The position numbers and the translations under genes were made by a program. From Cerasibacillus terrae (GTDB taxonomy: Bacteria; Bacillota; Bacilli; Bacillales; Amphibacillaceae), in the NCBI RefSeq assembly GCF_008039555.1, contig NZ_VDUW01000003.1:186001-250000 (forward strand): DNA of 64,000 bases, in the 5' to 3' direction. The notes beneath the pieces are model-generated. The model made no database searches and had not been told where the DNA came from. It saw nothing but the letters and a program-made list of their open reading frames with translations. This document shows positions 1-8,689 of this stretch, piece after piece (positions within the stretch are counted from its first letter, which is position 1; every line of letters begins with the position of its first letter).

Positions 1-2
1 TC

Positions 3-263
3 CTAGAGCCACAAGTAACAGGGAAAATTATGCATAAAATGCGCGAAAAGCCCATTGAACAACCACATGAACAATTGACAAAGCGGGAAACAGAAGTCTT
101 ACTCCTTATGGCACAAGGAAAAACAAATCAGGAAATAGCAGATCAGTTGTTTATCGCATTAAAAACAGTGAAAGTTCATGTCAGTAATATTTTAGGGAAA
201 TTAGAGGTTCAGGACCGAACACAGGCAGTTATTTATGCATTTCAGCATGAATTAGTGGAGTAG
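3..263 (+). CDS. LuxR/NarL-type response regulator, C-terminal part (cut by window start)
   Basis: The reading frame is already open at base 3, so the gene begins outside the window. What is visible is a LuxR-type helix-turn-helix DNA-binding domain: [20 protein letters not shown], then the recognition helix region with [13 protein letters not shown]. This is the output domain of NarL/LiaR/VraR-type response regulators. The receiver domain should lie just upstream. An internal ATG at 30 exists, but in-frame codons before it (LEPQVTGKI) match the usual linker of the family, so it is not the true start. An intrinsic terminator follows at once. The partner kinase is not in the window, so the signal is unknown. 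Confidence 0.85.
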   Translation, partial: LEPQVTGKIMHKMREKPIEQPHEQLTKRETEVLLLMAQGKTNQEIADQLFIALKTVKVHVSNILGKLEVQDRTQAVIYAFQHELVE

Positions 264-265
264 AA

Positions 266-292
266 GGCATCCATAGTTGGGTGTCTTTTTTT
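266..292 (+). terminator. Intrinsic terminator of the response regulator
   Basis: GGCATCC pairs with GGGTGTC (two G-U pairs) around a 6-base loop, followed directly by seven T residues. Confidence 0.75.
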
Positions 293-406
293 AGGCTTTT
301 CAGGAATGCATAAAAATGTATACTTTGTTTTTACATCTCCCTTTGATTCGGTTCTATTACTCACACTCCATATGATGACATTATTTTCTTTATAACTAAC
401 ACTAAA

Positions 407-433
407 AACACCCGATGTCTCCCATCGGGTGTT
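407..433 (-). terminator. Intrinsic terminator of the small minus-strand gene
   Basis: AACACCCGATG and CATCGGGTGTT form a perfect 11-bp stem with a short loop. Read on the minus strand it is followed by a T tract, directly after the stop of the gene ending at 438. Confidence 0.8.
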
Positions 434-437
434 ATAT

Positions 438-683
438 TTATTCCAAATTTTGCGCCATCGTTTGAGCTGATGATTGTGATGCATCCCCAGTACTGTCCTG
501 GTTCATTGTACTAGCTAATGCACTTGTTACTTCTTGGACACCTTGATTATTAGTCATATTTTGTAGGGATTTTCCCATTTGTTGGAATGTCCCATTTTGC
601 ATACCTCTACGAATTCCATAAATAGCAGCACCTGCTGCACCAACTGCCATAAGCGTTGTCATCATTCCACGGTTGTTTGCCAT
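438..683 (-). CDS. Small protein with N-terminal hydrophobic segment, unknown function
   Basis: I place the start at the ATG at 683 because it has an AAAAGGAG ribosome binding site about 7 bases upstream; a longer reading from 740 has no such site. The product has about 81 residues. It begins MANNRGMMTTLMAVGAAGAA, a short Ala/Gly-rich hydrophobic stretch that could be a membrane anchor, followed by a polar Gln/Asn/Ser-rich tail. The layout resembles small Bacillus proteins of the YrzQ/DUF3918 type, but I cannot assign a function. The gene is monocistronic with its own terminator. Confidence 0.65.
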   Translation of the reverse strand: MANNRGMMTTLMAVGAAGAAIYGIRRGMQNGTFQQMGKSLQNMTNNQGVQEVTSALASTMNQDSTGDASQSSAQTMAQNLE

Positions 684-955
684 TGTATTATCTCCTTTTA
701 AGAAATTTTTAACAAGAAAAGAACCCTTGATACTGGTCAATCAGTATTAATATTTGTCTCATCAAAAAGAATATGCTTTATAATAATTTCCAATTACTCA
801 ATTGCTTGATATAAAATTGCCTTTACTTCTTCCATCCTGCCATGTTGTATATCAACGCCTTGTAAAATTAACATAACATCCTAAAATTCCCATTGATATT
901 TCTTTAAGTAAATTACAAACTATAAATGTAATACAGAATGAAAGGAATCTTTGTG

Positions 956-1495
956 ATGAGAAGTTATTTACTGAATCTGTGGAATATCATGGATCCTATA
1001 TATTATCAATGTACACGACTATGTTATGTTCCTGGGATGGAAAGGGAAAATACAATATTTCGTGTGCGATTGACACGTTATAAAGGGGCTAGGGTTATCT
1101 TAGAGGATGGGACGGTAATAAAAAGAAATGACGTATTAATAAAAATTCATTTGCATAATGTGCGGTTGATTTCAGAAATCCAGTCGATAGACAATGAAGT
1201 AAAAAAGGCAATTCATTTGTACCGGAGCATTCGCCAAGCATTGGGAGGATTGGCAGTATTTTTAGAGGAAAATAAAAAGTACTGTAAGGCCAAAGGAATC
1301 CTTGGAATTACCATGTTAAATCAGGGGGCAATACGTTTAGGGTTCGAAATTGTTCCAATCAAGAATCCATTTTATCGTTCTTTTAAAAAATGGACTTTTT
1401 TCCTCATTAATATCTTAACGAATGCCTCCATTTCCGAGGAACCGATGTATTTATTTATGTCAAAGGAACAATTACAAAAGCACTATCTTTCGTAA
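956..1495 (+). CDS. ykoP: YkoP-like conserved protein
   Basis: The 179-residue product (MRSYLLNLWNIMDPIYY...) matches my recollection of Bacillus subtilis YkoP, including the central block with DGTVIKRNDVLIKIHLHNVR. It has no clear signal peptide and no recognised catalytic motif; function is unknown. An ATG at 938 is in frame, but the ATG at 956 has an AAAGGA site nine bases upstream and is preferred. The neighbours, a metallophosphoesterase and an MGDG-synthase-like glycosyltransferase, correspond to the ykoQ and ykoN genes that sit beside ykoP in B. subtilis, which supports the identification and hints at an envelope or lipid role. Confidence 0.7.
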   Translation: MRSYLLNLWNIMDPIYYQCTRLCYVPGMERENTIFRVRLTRYKGARVILEDGTVIKRNDVLIKIHLHNVRLISEIQSIDNEVKKAIHLYRSIRQALGGLAVFLEENKKYCKAKGILGITMLNQGAIRLGFEIVPIKNPFYRSFKKWTFFLINILTNASISEEPMYLFMSKEQLQKHYLS

Positions 1496-1516
1496 TGTTA
1501 TGTATATGTAAAAGAA

Positions 1517-1538
1517 AAAAGGAGTGAATACTCCTTTT
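1517..1538. terminator. Bidirectional terminator between convergent genes
   Basis: AAAAGGAGT and ACTCCTTTT form a 9-bp stem with a GAAT loop, with A residues on one side and T residues on the other, between the convergent stops at 1495 and 1542. Confidence 0.7.
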
Positions 1539-1541
1539 GGA

Positions 1542-2351
1542 TTATGAAATAGATAAATTATGAAAGCTTATTTCCGGTCTGCTTCCAATACGAATATTGA
1601 CTCCTGTTTGGCCCAATCCCTCATTAATATAAAATGGTGCACCATGGATAGTGTGTAGTCCTTTTATGATATTTTTTCGGGGTAATTTCCCCATTTTTGC
1701 AAGGTGATAAGCCTTAGGGTAACAGATTTGTCCCCCATGAAAATGCCCGGCCATCAAATAGTCAAAACGATAATCTTTCATTTCTAATACGATGTTCGGG
1801 TCATGTGTTAGAACGATATTTTTCCCTTCTTTTACATTTTTATATGCCAAAGGAATATTGCTTCGGTTGGTGCTGAAATCATCAATTCCAATAATATTGA
1901 CTGTCTTATTGTTAATAGTTATCGAATGGCTAGCATTTTGTAATACATGACAATGATGTTGTTCTAATATATCAATTAGGTGCTGTAAATTTCCTTTTTT
2001 TAACACATAATCATGATTTCCTAATACAGCATATATTCCGTATTTCGGCTGTGTATTGTTTAAAACCTGTAAATAGGGAATTAATTTTGGAATGCTTCGT
2101 TTACGATCTAGGAAATCTCCAGTTAATGCAATGAAGTCAATTTTCTTTTCTTCAAGCTTTTTAGCTAATTGATGTGGTGTTAATGAAATATTTTCTAAAT
2201 GAAAATCGGAAAGATGAAGGATGGATAATGAGGAATCTATATTTATATCGGAATCTAGATTAATATGATTGATTTGGATATCTGCTGTATTTTTATATGC
2301 TTTATATAAAATGATACCAATGATGATCAAACTAATCACAGCATAAATCAT
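1542..2351 (-). CDS. ykoQ: Membrane-anchored metallophosphoesterase, YkoQ-like
   Basis: The 269-residue protein starts with one hydrophobic segment (about residues 2-18), consistent with a membrane anchor. A calcineurin-like metallophosphoesterase domain follows with the metal-binding motifs in order: LSDFH, TGDFLD, GNHDY, THDP and GHFHGGQ. These coordinate a two-metal centre that hydrolyses phosphoesters. The family includes YkoQ and YaeI-type enzymes; the substrate (possibly UDP-diacylglucosamine or another phospholipid) cannot be read from sequence. Start ATG at 2351 has a good AAAGAGGAG site. It is divergent from the glycosyltransferase at 2441 and convergent with ykoP. Confidence 0.85.
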   Translation of the reverse strand: MIYAVISLIIIGIILYKAYKNTADIQINHINLDSDINIDSSLSILHLSDFHLENISLTPHQLAKKLEEKKIDFIALTGDFLDRKRSIPKLIPYLQVLNNTQPKYGIYAVLGNHDYVLKKGNLQHLIDILEQHHCHVLQNASHSITINNKTVNIIGIDDFSTNRSNIPLAYKNVKEGKNIVLTHDPNIVLEMKDYRFDYLMAGHFHGGQICYPKAYHLAKMGKLPRKNIIKGLHTIHGAPFYINEGLGQTGVNIRIGSRPEISFHNLSIS

Positions 2352-2440
2352 GTTATCACTCCTCTTTAAGGATTATAACATGGTAATAGAGCTGTTTCAT
2401 TGGTAAATACAGGGTTTGAGTAAAGAAGGGGTGATAAAAA

Positions 2441-3523
2441 TTGAATATTCTATTCCTACCATTTATGCAAATTTCGACTGGACATCATCAGGTAGCAGAT
2501 ACATTACGGTACATAGTGAAACAACAGTATGAAGGTTTTCATTATGAGAAAGTGGATATTTTATCTTATAGTTATGGAAAGCTTGAGCGAGTTATTTCTA
2601 CAAGCTATCTTTTATGGATTCAACACTTTCCAACTTCCTACCATTTGATATATGATATATCTTCTGTCAGAGAACATGGAAATAGGAAGCGTAATTCATT
2701 TTATAGTATTTTTTTTTATTCCTTTTTTAAAAGATTAATAAAGGAAAAACATCCAGACATTCTTTTTTGTACCCATGCATTACCCTCTAGTCTTGCCAGT
2801 CGTTTAAAACAACAATCGAATTGGAATCCAATTGTTGTCAATGTATATACGGACTATTTTGTCAATCGAGTATGGGGGATAGACGGAATTGATTATCATT
2901 TTGCCCCGTCCATACTCGTGAAAAATGATTTATTAAAAAAAGGGGTAGCAAAGGATAAAATCTTTGTCACCGGAATTCCGATAAATCCGAAGTTCAAGCG
3001 AACAAGTGAGAGAAAAACTTCCAATAAGTCAATTAAAATTCTTGTTACAGGTGGTAATTTAGGGGTTGGGGATATGGGAAAAATCGTAAAACAAAGCACA
3101 GGTCGTGTTCATTTTTATATATTATGTGGAAAAAACAGAAAGCTTTTCAATAAGTTAAACACCTATCGAAAAGAAAATATCACTCCATTCCCATATATTT
3201 CTTCACGAGAAAAGATGAATCAATTATACGATGAAGTGGATGGTGTTTTAACGAAACCAGGTGGGGTGACAGTAAGTGAATGTCTTTATAAACGAAAACC
3301 TATTTTCGTATCCCATGTATTACCAGGACAAGAGAAATTGAATATGGAAGAGTTATTAAAATTAGGAGTTGTTATTCCCGTTCATGAAGAAAAAGGGAAT
3401 ATAGAACAGCAAATCATTCAATTTTTCCATAATGAAAATTTTCAACACAAGTACCGAAATAATGTAGAAAATTATCATTCCCATTTGGAAAATATCCCAT
3501 TATCCATTCTAGACAAAAAATAA
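2441..3523 (+). CDS. MGDG synthase-like glycosyltransferase (YkoN/UgtP family)
   Basis: The 360-residue protein has the N-terminal acceptor-binding domain of MGDG synthases (ISTGHHQVADTLR, residues about 11-25) and a GT28-type nucleotide-sugar-binding C-terminal domain with KPGGVTVSECL near residues 270-280. Members transfer glucose or galactose from a UDP-sugar to diacylglycerol or a related membrane acceptor. The start is a TTG at 2441 with an AAGAAGGGG site upstream. Context with ykoP and ykoQ points to YkoN rather than UgtP, but the acceptor cannot be decided. It likely acts at the inner face of the membrane. Confidence 0.75.
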   Translation: MNILFLPFMQISTGHHQVADTLRYIVKQQYEGFHYEKVDILSYSYGKLERVISTSYLLWIQHFPTSYHLIYDISSVREHGNRKRNSFYSIFFYSFFKRLIKEKHPDILFCTHALPSSLASRLKQQSNWNPIVVNVYTDYFVNRVWGIDGIDYHFAPSILVKNDLLKKGVAKDKIFVTGIPINPKFKRTSERKTSNKSIKILVTGGNLGVGDMGKIVKQSTGRVHFYILCGKNRKLFNKLNTYRKENITPFPYISSREKMNQLYDEVDGVLTKPGGVTVSECLYKRKPIFVSHVLPGQEKLNMEELLKLGVVIPVHEEKGNIEQQIIQFFHNENFQHKYRNNVENYHSHLENIPLSILDKK

Positions 3524-3549
3524 AGCTGCCTCACAAAAGAGGCAGCTTT
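3522..3549. terminator. Bidirectional terminator
   Basis: AAAGCTGCCTC and GAGGCAGCTTT form an 11-bp perfect stem with an ACAAAA loop between convergent stops at 3523 and 3555. Confidence 0.85.
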
Positions 3550-3554
3550 AATAT

Positions 3555-4778
3555 TTAAAGTGCAGTTTCTGTTTTTTTTGATTCACGAAAAACGTCTTCC
3601 ATTTTGGTACGACCTTCTTCGATACCTGGATGGAATTGAATGCTTGCTTCATTTCGAGTTTTTCGAACATCATTCATTGCCTGTAATACTTTATATTCCA
3701 AATCAGCTATTCCCTTTAATTTTTCCCGGGCAATCGATAATCCTGCAACTTTCCCTTGTGCACGAGCTACTTTAGCACTTTCAATACCAGTAATATTTCC
3801 AGCTACAAATAGGCCGTCAATTGGTGTTTTCATTTCTTCATTATGGACTGGGATATGTCCGCCAAGTTCTTCTGAATAGTGGAATGGACATCCGGCAACA
3901 GCTGCTAATTCTGTTAGTGGATAAAGTCCACCAGCAATACAAACAAAATCAACTTCCACTCGTTTTTCAGTTCCCTTTTTCAATTTCCCATCAGCAGTTA
4001 CATCAAACATGGTTACAGATTCTACATGATCTGTTCCATTAATTTGGGTGACAGCTTTTCGTAAATGGATGGGCATACCCCACATTTTCATTCCATTTCT
4101 TGGGTAAAATTGGGTAGCAAGTTTTCTTGCAATATTTGCCTTAGCAACTTTACCACCGAAACGAAGAAAAGCGGAAGGTGCTAAATGAGCAATACGACTC
4201 AATTTATCCATTACTTTTTTCGGATGAGCATGGTCTTTTGTTACAGGGTTCATTGCTGGTAATACCATGCTATGTAAATCAACACCAGCTAATTGCATTT
4301 CACGGGCAATAGCAGCTGATAAGACATTTATACCAATCACAATTCCTTTTTCTCCTACACGAACACGATGGACATTTGTCATTACTTGTGCTGCTCCAAT
4401 CGACATAACTCCTGGAAGTGTCCAGCCTGGAACAGGTGCCGCTGATTCTGCTGCACCTGTTGCAATTAATAAACGAACCGATGCAAAATCTCCATGATTT
4501 GTATGTACTAAAAATCCATCATCTATTTTTTCTACATGATGAACAGAGATACCTAGGCGAATTTCTGTATTCAATTTACTAGCTGTCTCTGTTAATTGTT
4601 TGGTTTCTTCTATTCCATTCCACCACTCACCATTAGGCTCTTGGTGTAATTGACCAAGAAGTCTTCCACCAGCCTTAGGAAATTCATCGATGACAAGGAC
4701 ATTCATATCCCATTTACGACATTGAATGGCGGCAGATAAGCCAGCAGGTCCTGCTCCGACAATGATTACGTCATACAT
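3555..4778 (-). CDS. FAD/NAD(P)-dependent oxidoreductase subunit (HcnB/hydroxyproline dehydrogenase type)
   Basis: The 407-residue flavoprotein opens with a Rossmann FAD-binding motif (VGAGPAGLSAAIQCRK) and contains a second dinucleotide-binding region around residues 120-160 and a C-terminal GLFVAGNITGIESAKVARAQGK stretch usual in HcnB/OoxA/LhpE-like subunits. Such subunits work with a small [2Fe-2S] protein and a DadA-like flavoprotein to oxidise an amino acid (glycine, opine, proline or D-hydroxyproline) and pass electrons to the respiratory chain. It is the last gene of a three-gene operon, one base after the HcnA-like gene. With a proline symporter nearby, proline or hydroxyproline is the likely substrate; this is inference. 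Confidence 0.8.
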   Translation of the reverse strand: MYDVIIVGAGPAGLSAAIQCRKWDMNVLVIDEFPKAGGRLLGQLHQEPNGEWWNGIEETKQLTETASKLNTEIRLGISVHHVEKIDDGFLVHTNHGDFASVRLLIATGAAESAAPVPGWTLPGVMSIGAAQVMTNVHRVRVGEKGIVIGINVLSAAIAREMQLAGVDLHSMVLPAMNPVTKDHAHPKKVMDKLSRIAHLAPSAFLRFGGKVAKANIARKLATQFYPRNGMKMWGMPIHLRKAVTQINGTDHVESVTMFDVTADGKLKKGTEKRVEVDFVCIAGGLYPLTELAAVAGCPFHYSEELGGHIPVHNEEMKTPIDGLFVAGNITGIESAKVARAQGKVAGLSIAREKLKGIADLEYKVLQAMNDVRKTRNEASIQFHPGIEEGRTKMEDVFRESKKTETAL

Positions 4779-4779
4779 A

Positions 4780-5175
4780 TTATTTATCTCCTTTCACTTT
4801 TTGCTTTTTTTCAAATTCAGCATATGTACGTGGAAAGTCTTGTACATTTTTAGATGCAAATGGCTGTGCTTCTGGTTTTCCACTTTCAATGACCATTCCA
4901 TCTTTTATTTCTGTTAAACATGCACGAACACCAGATGTGCTATTAACTGTAACGCGGCATTCGAAACAGTGACCAATATTACAATAGATGCCGCGTGGCT
5001 TACCACTAGCTTCATGGACGCGTAATGTGCGAACACCATTTGCGAGGAGAGCTGAAGCAATCGTGTCTCCGGCTAAACCAGAATATTCTTTACCATCAAA
5101 AGTAAATGTAATAGAGTCTTTCTCTGGTAAACTTCCTAAGACTGGATGATCTACAATACGATGATTATTTTTCAT
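4780..5175 (-). CDS. [2Fe-2S] ferredoxin-like subunit (HcnA type)
   Basis: The 131-residue protein is a 2Fe-2S ferredoxin-fold subunit. It shows the cysteine pattern CNIGHCFEC followed by a fourth Cys in VRACLT, and the FDGKEYSGLAGDTIASALLANG segment typical of HcnA/SoxA N-terminal domains. It would carry electrons between the flavoprotein subunits of the dehydrogenase complex. It overlaps the upstream BFD-like gene by 11 bases and lies one base before the HcnB-like gene, so the three are co-translated. Confidence 0.8.
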   Translation of the reverse strand: MKNNHRIVDHPVLGSLPEKDSITFTFDGKEYSGLAGDTIASALLANGVRTLRVHEASGKPRGIYCNIGHCFECRVTVNSTSGVRACLTEIKDGMVIESGKPEAQPFASKNVQDFPRTYAEFEKKQKVKGDK

Positions 5176-5437
5176 TTTCTTTTCCCTCCAATGTAGATAA
5201 AGATACTGGGCGAACCGGTGGTTGTACTTTTAATGGAATATTATCCCCTGGCTTTTCACCTGTTACATGTTCCATAACGGTATCAACAATTGGCCTACAT
5301 GTTCTTCCACCACAATAACCCATTCCAGCTCTTGTACGCAATTTGATTTCACGGGCTGTACAGTTGTATTTTTTTGCTGTGTTTTTGATGTCTTCTAATG
5401 TTACTTCTTCACATCTACAAATTGTGATATTATCCAT
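5165..5437 (-). CDS. BFD-like [2Fe-2S] protein
   Basis: The 90-residue protein is a BFD-type (bacterioferritin-associated ferredoxin-like) iron-sulfur domain. It has CRCEEV near the N-terminus and YCGGRTC around residues 42-47, together giving four cysteines for a [2Fe-2S] cluster. In larger relatives this domain is fused to the C-terminus of the HcnB-like flavoprotein; here it is a separate first gene of the operon. Start ATG at 5437 follows a purine-rich GGGGGA site. Confidence 0.8.
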   Translation of the reverse strand: MDNITICRCEEVTLEDIKNTAKKYNCTAREIKLRTRAGMGYCGGRTCRPIVDTVMEHVTGEKPGDNIPLKVQPPVRPVSLSTLEGKENEK

Positions 5438-5476
5438 TTACAAAATCCCCCTATTTATATATAATATGTTAAAATC

Positions 5477-5494
5477 AATGTAATGGCTTACATT
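5477..5494. promoter_or_regulatory. Palindromic operator candidate, cre-like
   Basis: AATGTAA-TGGC-TTACATT is a perfect 7-bp inverted repeat in the divergent 189-bp gap between the BFD-like gene and the DadA-like gene. The core TGTAATGGCTTACA fits the CcpA cre consensus (TGWAANCGNTNWCA) except for one of the two central bases. It could bind CcpA or a pathway-specific repressor and control both directions. Confidence 0.5.
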
Positions 5495-5625
5495 TAAATT
5501 TTTTAAAGTATTGACTTTCCATTTAAAGCTATTTTAACATATATGATAGAATAGATTTAATATTTTAATATAAAAATGCTGGAAATTCGTAAATAACTTA
5601 TTTTAGTCATAAAGGGGAAATGAAT

Positions 5626-6801
5626 ATGGCTCATAAAAATCATGCAGAAGTCGCTATTATTGGTGGCGGAATTATGGGGAGTGCCATTGCGTACTATGTT
5701 TCTAAAGCTGGCATGGATTGTATGTTAATTGAAAAGAATGATATTGCAAGTGGGACTTCATCTCGTTGTGATGGGAATGTTACCATCGTTGACAAGGATC
5801 CTGGATTTGATAGTAAAATGTCTCTTGTTAGTCAGGAGTTAACACTCGCTTTAAAAGATGATTTAAATATTCCATTCGAATATCGCGAGTTAGGTAGCAT
5901 TTTAGTGTGCGATAACGATGAAGAAATGGAGGCAGCAACAGAATGGGTGAAAATCCAAAAAGAAGCTGGATTGAAATTTAATGTATTAGATCGTGAGGAC
6001 ATTCGTCAGGAATCTCCGTATTTTGCTGATGATATTCCTGGTGGTTTAGAATGTGAAACAGATTCTTTAATTAATCCATATTTATATTGTTATTCTTTGG
6101 TAGAACGTGCAAAACAGTATGGGTTAAAATTGCATACACAAACAGAAGTGAAAAATATAAAAAAACAAGATGATTTTATTATTGAAACAACAAATGGTAC
6201 GTTTACAGCTGAAAAAGTTGTTAATGCTGCAGGTGTATGGGCCCCTTATATAGGAAAAATGCTCGACATTGATATCCCAATCATTCCACGTAAAGGACAT
6301 ATTATGGTTGGTTCACGTCAAAAGCCAGTCATGATGCGAAATGTAATGGAATTTGGCTACTTAATGAATAAATTTCAGCGTGAGAGAATTGCTGATCCGG
6401 AAACATTAAAACATGGGGTTGCATTAGTATTAGAACCAACAGAAAGTCAGAACTTTTTACTAGGAAGTAGCCGTGAATTTGCTGGTTTCGATGGAAGAGT
6501 TGATATCAATGTTGTGAAAACAATGGCAAAACGGGCACTTCGCTTTTTCCCAAAAATGAATGATTTCAATATGATTCGTGCATATACTGGTTTTCGCCCT
6601 TGGACTGAGGATCATTTACCAATTGTTTCATCTGTTGAAGAAGTACCAGGATTTTTCATCGCTGCTGGGCATGAAGGCGATGGAATCAGTCTTGCAACAG
6701 TAACAGGTAAGTTGATAGAAGAGTTAGTCGCAGAAAAAGAAACAATTATTCCGGTAGATCCGTTACGTTTTGATCGGTTTAAAAAGGTACCTACAGCATG
6801 A
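5626..6801 (+). CDS. DadA-like FAD-dependent amino acid oxidoreductase (HcnC type)
   Basis: The 391-residue flavoprotein belongs to the DAO/DadA family: N-terminal FAD motif IIGGGIMGSAIAYYVSKAG, the ASGTSSRCDGNV loop, and the C-terminal AGHEGDGISLATVTGKLI motif that closes the FAD site. It should be the catalytic subunit that oxidises the amino acid, working with the divergently encoded HcnA/HcnB/BFD-like proteins. An ATG at 5620 is also in frame, but AAAGGGG lies too close to it; the ATG at 5626 has correct spacing. A terminator follows, so the symporter downstream has its own promoter. Confidence 0.8.
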   Translation: MAHKNHAEVAIIGGGIMGSAIAYYVSKAGMDCMLIEKNDIASGTSSRCDGNVTIVDKDPGFDSKMSLVSQELTLALKDDLNIPFEYRELGSILVCDNDEEMEAATEWVKIQKEAGLKFNVLDREDIRQESPYFADDIPGGLECETDSLINPYLYCYSLVERAKQYGLKLHTQTEVKNIKKQDDFIIETTNGTFTAEKVVNAAGVWAPYIGKMLDIDIPIIPRKGHIMVGSRQKPVMMRNVMEFGYLMNKFQRERIADPETLKHGVALVLEPTESQNFLLGSSREFAGFDGRVDINVVKTMAKRALRFFPKMNDFNMIRAYTGFRPWTEDHLPIVSSVEEVPGFFIAAGHEGDGISLATVTGKLIEELVAEKETIIPVDPLRFDRFKKVPTA

Positions 6802-6813
6802 TTGTAGGGGAGG

Positions 6814-6848
6814 ATGAAGGGGATAAACAGGTTTCCCCTTCATTTTTT
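6814..6848 (+). terminator. Intrinsic terminator
   Basis: ATGAAGGGG and CCCCTTCAT form a 9-bp stem around a 12-base loop, followed by TTTTT. Confidence 0.8.
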
Positions 6849-7139
6849 AACTATTAACAAGGAAAGCTGGCTAAATGGAAATAATGGATTAGAATAATGT
6901 GAAATGACTATTTCAATTTTTTGATTTTTTTTCTTGTTTCTTTTTTAAAATTGCATTTATTCCTATGAGAATAGTACATGGACATAGTTTTTCGCATGAG
7001 CACTTTGGCCGGTTGACCTTGAAAGTATCAGTAGGGCATGTTACGTTATATAACCGTTGACACATTTTACCTGCGCTTTTGGTGTGTGACATGTAAAATG
7101 AACTATAAAGGCGTACAAAATTAAAGAGGGAGCGGTTTG

Positions 7140-8615
7140 GTGGATTTTGAAGTATTTGTGTCGTTAGGTATTTATATGTTAGTGATGTTATTGATCGGTT
7201 TTTGGTCCTATCGAAAAACATCCAACTTATCAGACTATATGTTGGGTGGTCGTGAATTAGGTCCAGCAGTTACAGCATTATCAGCTGGAGCATCTGATAT
7301 GAGTGGTTGGATGGTGATGGGATTACCAGGAGCAATGTATGTAACCGGAATTGCAAGTGCATGGTTAGCAATTGGTCTAACAGTTGGTGCGTATATTAAT
7401 TATCTTGTATTAGCACCACGTTTAAGAACCTATACAGAAGTAGCGAATGATTCGATTACTATTCCAGATTATTTAGAAAACCGATTTTACGATTCATCTA
7501 ATATTCTTCGGTTCGTATCAGGAATTGTTATATTAGTATTTTTTGCTTTATATGCCTCTGCTGGAATGGTTTCTGGCGGAAAATTATTTGAAAGCGCATT
7601 CGGTTTAGATTATAAAGTTGGGCTATTTGTTACAGTAGCTGTTATTGTTATATATACTCTTTTCGGTGGATTTCTAGCGGTAAGTATGACTGACTTTGTT
7701 CAAGGAATTATTATGTTTCTGGCTTTAATTATCGTTCCAATTGTTGCCTTAACCGATGTTGGGGGTACACAAACCGTATGGAATGATATAAAAAATATTG
7801 ATCCCACCTTGCTAGATATGTTTAAAGGTACATCTGTTTTAGGAATTATATCTTTCTTAGCATGGGGATTAGGTTATTTTGGACAACCCCATATTATTGT
7901 TCGTTTTATGGCGATTAAATCTGTAAAAGAGTTAAAAGTTGCGCGTCGAATAGGGATTAGCTGGATGGCTATTTCATTAATAGGTACAATGTCTGCTGGC
8001 TTAATCGGGGTATCTTATTTTGCAGACAAGCCAGGACAATTGGGAGATCCGGAAACTGTGTTAATTGTTTTTGCGAATGTTTTATTTCATCCATATGTGA
8101 CAGGATTCATTTTAGCTGCCATTTTAGCTGCTATAATGAGTACTGTATCATCCCAATTATTAGTAACATCCAGTTCTATTACAGAGGACTTTTATCGAAC
8201 ATTTTTTAGAAAGGAAGCAACTGATAAGGAGTTAGTGCTTATTGGTCGTATTTCTGTTTTAGTTGTTGCAATTGTTAGTTTGATAATGGCCTATACACCA
8301 AATGATACCATTTTAGGAATTGTAGGTAATGCATGGGCAGGTTTTGGTTCTGCATTTGGCCCAGTCATTTTATTAAGTGTTTACTGGAAGAGGATGACGA
8401 AGTGGGGCGCTCTTGCTGGAATGGTTGTTGGTGGATTGACTGTCATTATTTGGCTGATGATTCCTAACTTGTCCGACTTTTTATATGAAATTGTTCCAGG
8501 CTTTACCTTAAGCTTCATTGCGGTCATTATCGTTAGTTTATTAACAACAAATAAAAACCCGAACGTCGAGAAACAATTTAAAGAAATGGAGAAGCATTTG
8601 GGAAATAATAAATAA
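7140..8615 (+). CDS. putP: Sodium/proline symporter PutP
   Basis: About 491 residues with 12-13 predicted membrane helices of the SSS family. Family hallmarks are the DYMLGGRELGPAVTALSAGA segment and SDMSGWMVMGLPG in the first helices, which form the Na+ and proline sites of PutP. It imports proline with sodium across the cytoplasmic membrane. The GTG at 7140 is seven bases after GGGAG; a TTG at 7137 is also possible. Position beside a proline/hydroxyproline-type dehydrogenase suggests that it feeds that enzyme, though osmoprotection is an alternative role. Confidence 0.9.
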   Translation: MDFEVFVSLGIYMLVMLLIGFWSYRKTSNLSDYMLGGRELGPAVTALSAGASDMSGWMVMGLPGAMYVTGIASAWLAIGLTVGAYINYLVLAPRLRTYTEVANDSITIPDYLENRFYDSSNILRFVSGIVILVFFALYASAGMVSGGKLFESAFGLDYKVGLFVTVAVIVIYTLFGGFLAVSMTDFVQGIIMFLALIIVPIVALTDVGGTQTVWNDIKNIDPTLLDMFKGTSVLGIISFLAWGLGYFGQPHIIVRFMAIKSVKELKVARRIGISWMAISLIGTMSAGLIGVSYFADKPGQLGDPETVLIVFANVLFHPYVTGFILAAILAAIMSTVSSQLLVTSSSITEDFYRTFFRKEATDKELVLIGRISVLVVAIVSLIMAYTPNDTILGIVGNAWAGFGSAFGPVILLSVYWKRMTKWGALAGMVVGGLTVIIWLMIPNLSDFLYEIVPGFTLSFIAVIIVSLLTTNKNPNVEKQFKEMEKHLGNNK

Positions 8616-8620
8616 TGAAG

Positions 8621-8659
8621 AGCCATCATAGGCATGAAGATTGCTATGATGGCTTTTTG
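8621..8659 (+). terminator. Intrinsic terminator of putP
   Basis: AGCCATCATAG and CTATGATGGCT form a perfect 11-bp stem followed by TTTTTG. Confidence 0.9.
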
Positions 8660-8689
8660 TTTACCTTTTTTGGTGTTTTTTTAATTTCT

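Noticed and set aside
242..484. 80-codon minus-strand frame at the window start
   Set aside because: It runs across two terminator hairpins and overlaps neighbouring genes; no start signal.
6913..7221. 102-codon minus-strand frame with a cysteine cluster upstream of putP
   Set aside because: It overlaps the start of putP, no start codon in it has a ribosome binding site, and the first 43 codons are antisense to the symporter region. Composition is not protein-like.
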